Both the position numbers and the translations under genes were made by a program. Positions 8,146-15,700 of a stretch of DNA of 33,092 nt are shown one piece after another. The stretch is taken from assembly GCA_013202865.1 (NCBI GenBank), contig JABMRB010001231.1, positions 1-33,092 of the forward strand, written 5' to 3'. This DNA comes from Candidatus Nealsoniibacteriota bacterium. Lineage in GTDB: Bacteria > Planctomycetota > Planctomycetia > Pirellulales > Thermoguttaceae. The notes below the pieces were generated by a model. The model had not been told where the DNA came from and made no database searches. It saw nothing but the letters and a program-made list of their open reading frames with translations. Within the stretch, counting starts at the first letter, position 1. The number at the start of each line of letters is the position of its first letter.

Positions 8146-9131
8146 TCCCCGACCTGCTTTCCTTCTTGTTTCCACGTTTCGGGAACTGCAAGGCCCAACT
8201 CGTCAATCTGGCTGCTGTTATAGTAGAGTTCAAAACGATCCGCTTGACGAATGGGCATTTCGGCCGGTCTCTTCTTGCCGTTTAGGATAACGGCGGCCAT
8301 TTCGGCGGATATCCTGCCCAAGTCATCGTAATTGAAGCCCACGGAAAAGATCGCCCCTTGCTTCGCCGTTCCTTCATCGCAGTTGAAGACGGGGATTTCG
8401 ACCTCATTTGCCGTTCGAACCAAGAGCGGAAACGCGCTCTGAATGGTCGCGTCGGTTGGAGCGTATAACGCGTCGACTTTACCGACGAGTGAAACCAACG
8501 TTTGCTTGATTTCGTTCTGATTCGAGATGGTTGCCGCAACTGGCGTTAGGCCGCGTTCTTGACATTCGATCTTGAAGCGACCCGCGATGATCTCGGAGTT
8601 GTCTTCCGATGGGTTGTAAATGATGCCAATTCGCTTTGCATTTGGCAGCATCTCGGCAAGTCGGTCCAATTGGGCGCTAATGGGGCTGAGATCGCTCGTG
8701 CCTGTGACGTTGTGTCCCGGTTGCTCCCATGAATCTACCAGCCCGGCAGATTGAGGATCGGTGGCTGCCCCAAGTACGATCGGCAGGCTATCGGCCTTCT
8801 TCATCAGGGATTGGGCTTGGTTTGTACCAATGACGAACACGAGATCGTATCCCTCCGTGGCAAATTTCCGAGCCATCTGCTCTGTCTTGGCCGCGTCGCC
8901 CTCGGGCACCATCGTTACAAACTCCACTCTGCCGGGAAATTCTCTCTCCAGAGTCTCGCGAAAGGCGTCGGCCATCCCGTCGAGAACCGGATGCCGCACC
9001 ACTTCGAAAACGCCTACCTTGAAGTGCTTCTCACCCGGAGTCGGCGGCCCGCCGTCCTGGTTTAGGCAAAAGATCAAGGCGATCAGGACGATCACAAGGC
9101 CGATCCCAACATACCACCTTCTGTTTCTCAT
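8142..9131 (-). CDS. ABC transporter substrate-binding protein (ABC_sub_bind / TrpX-like), 329 aa
   Basis: The N-terminus is a membrane-targeting segment (positively charged MRNRRW, then a hydrophobic run ending LIALIFC). The cysteine might be lipidated, but phenylalanine at -1 is atypical, so it may simply be a membrane anchor. The mature part has the two-lobed periplasmic-binding fold of PF04392: YDLVFVIGTNQAQSL, IVLGAATDPQSAGLV, RIGIIYNPSEDNS and ALYAPTDATIQSA are characteristic. It should capture a ligand outside the membrane and deliver it to the permease. Both ends overlap neighbours by ATGA. Being in one operon with methyltransferases and a radical SAM enzyme, its ligand is likely either the precursor or the product of that chemistry. 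Confidence 0.9.
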   Translation of the reverse strand: MRNRRWYVGIGLVIVLIALIFCLNQDGGPPTPGEKHFKVGVFEVVRHPVLDGMADAFRETLEREFPGRVEFVTMVPEGDAAKTEQMARKFATEGYDLVFVIGTNQAQSLMKKADSLPIVLGAATDPQSAGLVDSWEQPGHNVTGTSDLSPISAQLDRLAEMLPNAKRIGIIYNPSEDNSEIIAGRFKIECQERGLTPVAATISNQNEIKQTLVSLVGKVDALYAPTDATIQSAFPLLVRTANEVEIPVFNCDEGTAKQGAIFSVGFNYDDLGRISAEMAAVILNGKKRPAEMPIRQADRFELYYNSSQIDELGLAVPETWKQEGKQVGE

Positions 9132-10126
9132 GACAGAGATCCCTTATTTGCGGGTTTTTCGCAGACAATCAAGTGTTCGTTGTATGAAGGCCCTGTGGGG
9201 AACGGTCGCGACCGTGTCTCCACAAAGCCCGCGCGATGCAGAGCATCGCTCAGTTCCTGCTCTGTATGACATCGTCCGAGCGAGTCTCCGTTCACACCTG
9301 TACTTAGCTCGAACATGTCGAGTTCGACTTGCAATTGCCCGTCATCGGACCGCAAGAAAGTGACAAAAACCGCCTTTCCGCCAGGTTGGAGGTACTCGCA
9401 CACTCGCTTGAGCCATGTGTCGAGTCGGTCCGCCGAGCAGTATTCTAGCAAATGGCTGCAAAACACCGCATCAAATGGTGATTCCGGTGTCCAGGCCGGA
9501 AAATCGCCCGGCACCCAGTGGAAATACTCCGTTTCTCCGTAAAGTGATCTCGCCGTTTCCACCACTGACGTGAGGTCCACCGCAGTCACATCAAGTTGCC
9601 CATCCTCGGCAAGACCTCGACATAGGGTGGCGGGACCAGCCCCCAGGTCAAGAACGCGTCCTAGCAGATGCTCCCTGCACTCCCCCTTGAGGAAGTCAAG
9701 ATTGGATTGGGCGATCACATCCATCGATTTGAGATACGAACGGCAGAAATCGGAATTCTGTATCCGCTGACGGTGAAAGCCCCCACCAGTCTTCATCGAC
9801 ACGACATCGGGCAGCGCAAGCCATGCCTCGAAGCAATGAAGGTGATACCCGGCGAACGCATCGAGGGTTGTGTCGCATTTCGCCGTGGCACCATCGGCAG
9901 TCAATCGATATTGATCATTGTCGCATTCCGCCAACTGAAGCTCGACGAGCAAATTGAGGACTGGTTGGATCCAAGTTCCTTCATAACCGACCCTATTTGC
10001 AACGGAGGTGGACGTTTGCGGTTCGAGTTCAAGCGATCGGAGAATCCCACTGCGCACGGCGAACGCCAAGACGCGCGAGCGCTTGTAGGCACGAAGTTCG
10101 TCGTAAAGTACTGTCAATCCGCTCAT
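9128..10126 (-). CDS. O-methyltransferase-like SAM-dependent methyltransferase, 332 aa
   Basis: The architecture resembles plant/bacterial small-molecule O-methyltransferases (Methyltransf_2 / HIOMT type). Residues 1-90 form a winged-helix dimerisation domain (SGILRSLELEPQTSTSVANR, ending in YRLTADG). A Rossmann domain follows with SAM motif I VLDLGAGPATL (158-168), the acidic residue in VTAVDL, and FDAVFCSHLLEY. The catalytic histidine of classical O-methyltransferases is not obvious, although SHLLEY is near the right place. The start at 10126 is chosen over 10162 because it gives the ATGA overlap with the previous gene. The acceptor is unknown; a hydroxylated or carboxylated small molecule is more likely than nucleic acid or protein. 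Confidence 0.82.
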   Translation of the reverse strand: MSGLTVLYDELRAYKRSRVLAFAVRSGILRSLELEPQTSTSVANRVGYEGTWIQPVLNLLVELQLAECDNDQYRLTADGATAKCDTTLDAFAGYHLHCFEAWLALPDVVSMKTGGGFHRQRIQNSDFCRSYLKSMDVIAQSNLDFLKGECREHLLGRVLDLGAGPATLCRGLAEDGQLDVTAVDLTSVVETARSLYGETEYFHWVPGDFPAWTPESPFDAVFCSHLLEYCSADRLDTWLKRVCEYLQPGGKAVFVTFLRSDDGQLQVELDMFELSTGVNGDSLGRCHTEQELSDALHRAGFVETRSRPFPTGPSYNEHLIVCEKPANKGSLS

Positions 10127-11100
10127 GTAGGTCGATCTCCCCACGCGTACAATAGCCTCCAACCGATTAGCGTGCCCGCCTTAGTTTGGCATGAGCCAAG
10201 ATAGCGGTCAATGGCGTCGCCAACGAAGCCAGCCTTCTGGCACGGCAACACCAGTGGTTCTGAAATCGACTCTCCGCCTATGCCAAAAAGCTCATGGAGA
10301 AACCAAGTCGCGTCACCAACGGTTGGGAAACACCACGGCGTTATCCTAACCGCAGTCTGCACATTCGTGAATCCCGCTTCTCGCATGATTTGGGCGACGT
10401 GGTTCGCCGTCTCAAAACACGCTGCATGGCCACTCGGGCACTCCGACGCCACGAACTCGTCAAAGAATGCTGCTGGCTCTGGTGCTATGGGGAACGCGGG
10501 GATTTCGAGTGTGGGTCCTGCTGCTCGTCCCAATGCGGCCTTCAGGTTCGGAAGGTTGGCAACATAATCTCGCCCCCTCCCGTTTTCCGAAGAAGTCACT
10601 TCACCGGTTTGCGGCACGTCTGCGAGAATCAATCGCCCCCCCGGGCGCAGCAAGGCTCGCCATCGCCTCAATACTCCCAGCCTGACACGTTCGGTATCTA
10701 AAGCCGAAAGGGAACTGTCTCGTTCAGCCTCTTCGGCAAGGATGTGATGAAAACCCGCCAAGCAAACCGCGACGTCATATTCCCCGGGCAATTGGCGCAG
10801 TCCCGATTCCCGGCATGCATCGCCTTCGTACACCTTGCGTTTGGTCGATGGGGCGGGCAGCAGGCTTGCTGTTTCATCGATCAGGTCAATCCGTCGAAAC
10901 ACTGGTGCCAGCCAATCCGACGCGAAACCCGCCCCCCCAAAGATGTCGAGCATAACGCCATTCCTACCTGCGGCAAGCTCGCATATATGTGCAAGTTCCG
11001 CCACCCGAGCTTCCGGAAATCGCTGCATAGCGGCCACATAGCGTACGGCTCTAGCTCGAAACGCCTCGCGACAATTGAGCTTCGTCGTAATTCGTGTCAT
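10123..11100 (-). CDS. Class I SAM-dependent methyltransferase, 325 aa
   Basis: A single Rossmann methyltransferase domain with motif I MLDIFGGAGF (50-59), the acidic post-I loop IDLIDETASL, motif II-like YDVAVCLAGFHHIL, and WRALLRPGGRLILADVPQ, where LRPGGRL is the common post-motif strand. The C-terminal 120 residues (EFVASECPSGHAACF onwards) probably cap the substrate pocket. It is the first gene of the nine-gene operon. No strong Shine-Dalgarno site precedes the ATG. Its stop overlaps the start of the next methyltransferase, so the two may act in sequence on one substrate. Which atom is methylated cannot be told. Confidence 0.82.
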   Translation of the reverse strand: MTRITTKLNCREAFRARAVRYVAAMQRFPEARVAELAHICELAAGRNGVMLDIFGGAGFASDWLAPVFRRIDLIDETASLLPAPSTKRKVYEGDACRESGLRQLPGEYDVAVCLAGFHHILAEEAERDSSLSALDTERVRLGVLRRWRALLRPGGRLILADVPQTGEVTSSENGRGRDYVANLPNLKAALGRAAGPTLEIPAFPIAPEPAAFFDEFVASECPSGHAACFETANHVAQIMREAGFTNVQTAVRITPWCFPTVGDATWFLHELFGIGGESISEPLVLPCQKAGFVGDAIDRYLGSCQTKAGTLIGWRLLYAWGDRPT

Positions 11101-11161
11101 GGCAAGTAGTTAGATGATGTCGTCTGGTGGAAGGTGGGTTGCTGACACAACCTCTCACTGT

Positions 11162-11195
11162 ACTATAGGAAAATCGATTTGACTCATCCTGTCAA
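11162..11195 (-). promoter_or_regulatory. Possible promoter of the cassette 1 operon
   Basis: On the minus strand TTGACA (11195-11190) and TATAGT (11167-11162) lie about 60 bp before the first gene's ATG. The boxes match consensus well but the spacer is 22 bp instead of about 17. Only one of the two may therefore be used, or an ECF-type promoter that I cannot recognise may drive the operon. Bases 11101-11401 otherwise hold no gene. Confidence 0.3.
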
Positions 11196-11401
11196 TCGCT
11201 GCCAAACGACATCTGCGATTGGTAAAGCACGTCGTAGCAGAATGTTACGTCGATGTCGTCATTTCTCTATCCCGGAGATCTACCCCCGAGCATCCCGAAG
11301 TGAGCATGCACGAAGGAACCTCGAACGCAGGATTGCTTCAAGCAGTGGAGATCGATGCGCAAATTGACCCGGCACAAGCCGAATTACTGGCAATGTCGGG
11401 A

Positions 11402-11573
11402 GGCCCCAGTTCGGGCTCAACAACAGCAGGGCCGCCCTGCTTTACGTCTCACCATCGCCGTACACCCTCAGGACTTCGGCGAAGGGCGTACGGCGACGGC
11501 GAGATGACGGCAGGGCTAATCGAGGGTGGTCCACTTCGGTGTCGATGTCTGGTCTCATTTGCGAGCCGATCTC
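11402..11573. repeat. Direct repeat A, copy 2 (with long internal hairpin)
   Basis: This is the second copy of the repeat at 125-307, in the same orientation. The outer hairpin arms are GCCCTGC (11434-11440) and GCAGGGC (11510-11516). Compared with copy 1 it lacks the doubled 11-bp unit. Of the substitutions in the arms, two (gcctt to gcttt, gagacg to gagatg) keep pairing by G-T wobble and one (ccgtcg to ccatcg) does not. It marks the promoter-proximal edge of cassette 1. Confidence 0.9.
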
Positions 11574-11951
11574 GAAACCAGCAAGCACGTCGCCGTATCT
11601 GAAAAGCTCTTGCCGTCCAACATGCAGTCGTCACCCGAAGTCGGTTCGGACCGGCCGAGGAAATTTGCCTTGCCAGGCGGTCAAATTGAGAACGTCGCCC
11701 CGCTCTGGAATCAAACCGACCAAGGTTGCGTCGATTCACTCATGCGCCGCCGCGACGATCAACCGCCGGAACTGCCCATGCAGCAAGACTCGATAGCCGA
11801 TGAGGTCGAGTTGCTGGGCGTGGAGGGTTCCTTTGAGCTTCATGGAAGGTGACCTTCGCGAACTCGGCGCGTACTGTTGAGCTTTCGTACAATGGATGGA
11901 GATACGGCCGTGCGGACGTGACAGGGTCCGCCGTGCCAGCGAGCCCGGCGG
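11574..11951. other. Spacer between the two cassettes, no supported gene
   Basis: Short ORFs exist on both strands but none has a motif, good start site or stable extent. On the minus strand a broken reading frame runs into repeat A2 (fragments such as FRYGDVLAGFEIGSQM), which may be the remnant of an older gene that once carried the repeat in its 3' end. I cannot name it. Confidence 0.4.
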
Positions 11952-12109
11952 AGAACTCATGTCGTCAATCTACGCGCCGAGAACCCGTGGGCGGCCAGGT
12001 AGATGACAGAGCCTCGCAATCGATGGCCACCCCCCACCGGGTGAGTATTGGGCCCGTTGTGAATGCTCCGCAGCCGGTCTGAGCGTTAGACCGCTCTCCG
12101 GAAATCTTC
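11952..12109. repeat. Direct repeat C, copy 1
   Basis: This 158-bp segment matches 29939-30096 in the same orientation, from agaactcat to ccggaaatcttc. The first 55 bp and the part around tgtgaatgctccgcag are almost identical, with more drift between. It contains an imperfect stem-loop: GTCaATCTAC and GCCG pair with CGGC and GTAGATGAC around agaacccgtggg, with one bulged A. Read on the minus strand, both copies keep similar peptides in one frame (for example ALSSTWPPTGSRRVD), so they may derive from coding sequence. The two copies bracket the 17-kb defence cassette, and each is next to tyrosine-recombinase sequence. Confidence 0.88.
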
Positions 12110-12110
12110 A

Positions 12111-12260
12111 CCGGTGCTGGTGGCAGCCTACATTGAGGAACTGGGGCTCTACCGCGCTCCGCCCACCGTGCAGCAGCATCTCGCCGCAATTCGCACACTG
12201 TTTGATTTCCTGGTCATTGGGCAGGTCGTCCCCTTCAACCCGGCCGCATCCGTGGCCTAG
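12111..12260 (+). pseudogene. Tyrosine recombinase fragment (N-terminal core-binding part)
   Basis: Translation of this strand gives PVLVAAYIEELG, then PPTVQQHLAAIRTLFDFL and NPAASVA, ending at TAG. This aligns without gaps larger than one or two residues to residues 78-125 of the intact recombinase at 30142-31125 (VAAYVESLSS, PTVKLHLAAIRMLFDYL, NPAASVRG). The catalytic domain is absent, so it is non-functional. It lies directly after repeat C1 and points into the defence cassette. Confidence 0.82.
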
Positions 12261-12380
12261 CAAGCTACGGATTTACGCTCGTGGACTCTCCACCGCTCAT
12301 GCCCATATGTGTTTGGCTGAGACAACTGGCCGGCGTACCCACATTCCACACTGAACAGCGTGCGATGTAGGTCGACGATG

Positions 12381-12441
12381 CCACCCCCCCTGCAGAGTGC
12401 AGGGTGGCTGGGCGACGAAGTCGCTTTCTGACGGGGGGTGG
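12381..12441. repeat. GC-rich inverted repeat before the defence operon
   Basis: The arms CCACCCCCC (12381-12389) and GGGGGGTGG (12433-12441) face each other across 43 bp, and a tight inner hairpin CCCTGCA-gag-TGCAGGG (12388-12404) shares the left arm. The two structures exclude each other in part, so a regulatory switch is conceivable. There is no T-run, so a simple terminator is not supported. The rest of 12261-12528 holds no gene that I can see. Confidence 0.55.
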
Positions 12442-12516
12442 CGCTTCCTTTCCCGTTCCGAGTTTGGTAATGTTTGCAGGTGTTCATGAGTCCGTTCCGC
12501 CAGAGATTTGGCAGGC

Positions 12517-12525
12517 GAGGTGAGA
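12517..12525 (+). promoter_or_regulatory. Shine-Dalgarno site of the MerR-like gene
   Basis: GAGGTGAGA ends three bases before the ATG at 12529. It supports that ATG rather than the TTG at 12508 used in the ORF track. Confidence 0.6.
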
Positions 12526-12528
12526 TCC

Positions 12529-12759
12529 ATGCCGAAACTAAGCGAGTATTTGACGATCAAGGACGCCGCCGAGTTCTTGGCTGTGTCCCAGAATACCCTG
12601 AGAAACTGGGAGGCGAGCGGCAAGATTGCCGTTCATCGAAACCCAATGAATGGCTATCGCCTTTTCAAGACCCAAGACCTGCAGAACTTGCTGGAAGAGA
12701 TCGAAAAGTCAGCCGCCCCGGCGAACCCGAAATCCCGGCGTCCAAGGCAAGCGAAGTAG
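12529..12759 (+). CDS. MerR/excisionase-like helix-turn-helix protein, 76 aa
   Basis: The protein is a minimal DNA-binding domain: YLTIKDAAEFLAVSQNTLRN forms the helix-turn-helix (about residues 7-26), followed by the wing GYRLFKTQDLQNLLEEIEK typical of MerR and excisionase folds, and a short basic tail (KSRRPRQAK). There is no effector-binding domain. It is the first gene of the defence operon and ends 40 bp before the giant helicase gene. I infer a local regulator of the operon, or a directionality factor for the mobile unit. The HTH assignment is firm and the role is not. Confidence 0.85.
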   Translation: MPKLSEYLTIKDAAEFLAVSQNTLRNWEASGKIAVHRNPMNGYRLFKTQDLQNLLEEIEKSAAPANPKSRRPRQAK

Positions 12760-12799
12760 ACCGCCAGCACTGTCCTCACAACCTTGTGGCAATCCGACG

Positions 12800-15700
12800 A
12801 TGGACATCTTTCAGCTGCATTCGGAAATCGTCCGCGATTACCGGTCGTACATCGAGAGTTTCATCAACATTCGTGACGATAAGATCCGCGAGGTTGTTGA
12901 GCGTTCTCTCCTTGGGGGGCGTCTCTGGCCGGAGCCAATGCTCCAATTCAACCCGGCATTCGAGACCGTTGCCGACATATCAGAGGTTATCGATCAAGGA
13001 CTGCTTTCCAAGGAGCTCAAGGACATTTTTTGGGACATGCGCTCTGGTGAACCCTATCGTTTGTATCAGCACCAGCTAAAAGCGTTGAAGCTTGGTGCTG
13101 CCGAGCGAGATTTTATTGTGACGTCTGGGACGGGGTCAGGGAAATCACTAACGTTCATCGGCACGGTTTTCAACCATCTTTTCAAAACGAATAGCTTTGG
13201 TAGCGGTGTTCAAGCGGTGTTCGTATACCCAATGAATGCGCTGATCAATTCGCAAGTTGACGAGCTTGATAGATACGCGGCGGCGTTTGAGAAGCGTACT
13301 GGCACACCGTTTCCCGTGCGATACGCGTCCTACACCGGCCAGCTAAGAGAAGACGACCGCGAACCATTGCGTGAATCCCCTCCGGATATTTTCTTGACGA
13401 ACTACATGATGCTGGAACTCATCCTGACCCGGCATCGTGAACACGTCATCCGAGACTCGATCTTTGAGCATCTCCGGTTTCTTGTGTTCGACGAATTGCA
13501 CACGTACCGGGGGCGTCAGGGGGCTGACGTTGGGATGCTCGTGCGCCGCATTCGCGCCAAGAGCACACACCAACCGGTCTGCATCGGCACATCGGCTACG
13601 ATGGTGTCTGGTGACAGTTCCGTCGAAGAACAAAAGCAGGAGGTGGCAAACGTCGCATCACAGATCTTCGGGGCTCAGTTTGAGTCGGAGCAAATCATAA
13701 ATGAAACGCTGACGAAGTCATTCTCTCCCGAGTCGCCGCTTCCCTCACGAGAAGAACTTACCAAGTCCGTCGAAACCAGTGTTGACTTTGATGCTGGTCC
13801 AGAACACCTTTCTTCCAATCCCGGTGCAATATGGCTTGAAAGTCGCATTGCCTTGACCGAGAAGGACGGTGATCTTGTTCGTAACGTACCAAGGACTTTC
13901 CTTGAAATCGCCAATTCGCTTTCCGAGGACACCGGCCACTCGGTTGATCACTGCTCAACACACCTACGTGATCTTATGCAGTGGATTAACCTTGTAAATG
14001 AGCGCAATCCTGACTCTCGCTACACCTATCTTCCATTCAAGCTCCACCAATTCTTCGCACAAACCGGTTCAGTCTACACCTCGCTTTCGCAGGCTGATGA
14101 TCGCATCATCACGATGGAACCCGGTATTTTTAAGACAGACGATCGGGGTAAGACACCGATTTTCCCCAACGCGTTCAGCCGCGGATCTGGTCACGCATTC
14201 ATTTGCGTCTACATGGACACCAGAGAACGGCAATTGCTGCCTCGCGAATTCAACGACACGGAGCTGGAAAGTGCGTCACGCATCCCCGGATATGTCATCG
14301 TTGGAGAGGATGTCTGGAACCCCGCGGAAGACCGTGAATCGATGCCCGAGTCATGGTTCAAGGTAAGCAAGTCTGGGGAAGTTTCTATTGTCAAGAAATA
14401 CGAAGACCGGATTCCGCAACCCGTCTCCTTTGATGAATCGGGGAACTACTCGGTATCCCACGCCATGGATTACACAGGCTGGTTCATGTCCTGCCCTCTC
14501 CTGTTCGATCCAACTAGCGGGCAGTTTTTCGATCCACAGACGAATGAGTCGACGAAGTTGACACGCTTGGGAAATGAGGGACGAAGCACATCTACCACGA
14601 TTACGGCATTCTCCATCTTGTCTCGTCTCAGTGAACACGGCTATCTCCCACAGGATCAGAAGCTCCTCAGCTTCACGGATAATCGACAGGACGCGGCGTT
14701 GCAGTCTGGTCATTTCAATGACTTTATCAAGGTCGTCCAGCTTCGTTCAGCGATATGCAACGCCGTCGAGACGGCACCTGACGGACAGCTCACCTACACG
14801 AACCTTGGTGACGCGATCTTCAATGCACTGAAACTGGATTTTCGTGAATACGCCAACTACAAGAGCGACATCCAAGCCGCTCCACCACCGCCGGTTCTCC
14901 ACGCATATCATGAGTCACTAAAGAAGTACCTCGTATATCTCGCATTGTACGATCTCCGGCGAGGCTGGCGGGTAGTACTGCCCAACCTTGAGCAATGTGC
15001 CCTCCTGAAGATCGACTACGCACACCTCGACGACATCGCCGCTTGGGACGAAGGCTGGGCCACAGTACCACCGTTCAATTCACTGCCGGTGTCTGAGCGA
15101 CGGCAGTTGCTCTTCAATGTGCTGGATTTGTTTCGTCTCGAATATGCAATCTACAGTGAAAACTATCTCACCGAGGAGCGAATTCGCCAGAACAAGAAGG
15201 AGATTGAGGAGAAGCTCATTCCTCCATGGAAGTTCGAGGAAGCCGATCGGATCGATCCGTATTACCTTCGATATGACACGCTGGCTCCACGTACCAAGCT
15301 GTACACGAAGAGCGTCGGTCTGACCAGTGCCTTGGGTAAATTTATCCGGCAGAGGATACGGCAGATTGATCCGGACTTCGAACTAAAACGAGATTCCTAC
15401 TTAGAACTTATCGTGGCTTTGCTGGACATGTTGGAGGCAGCCACCTATCTCACGTCACGAACAGCGCAAAATCGCGAGAACAAAGAAGTCAAGGTCTACC
15501 AGCTAAGATTGGACAAGATCATATGGCTGCGAGGGGATCGCGAGACCGTGGCTCCTGATGTAGTGAAGCGGCGAACGTACAAGGCCATCACACCCCAGCC
15601 GAACCGCTTCTTTCAGCAAGTCTATCTGCGTGACTTTTCCGAGATCAAACGGTTAATTGGCGGCGACCACACCGGGCAACTGAGCAACGAACAGCGAATC

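Noticed and set aside
11219-11602. 127-aa plus-strand ORF running into repeat A2
   Set aside because: Its C-terminal half is translated hairpin repeat and the first half has no recognisable feature.
11952-12109. Repeat C as an integron attC site
   Set aside because: Copy 1 contains GTTAGAC, which fits the attC core, but copy 2 does not keep it and no inverse core (RYYYAAC) stands at the proper distance. The recombinase does not look like IntI.
12650-12799. 50-residue N-terminal extension of the giant helicase
   Set aside because: It overlaps the HTH gene in another frame and reads as basic low-quality sequence. The protein-like part begins MDIFQLH at 12800.
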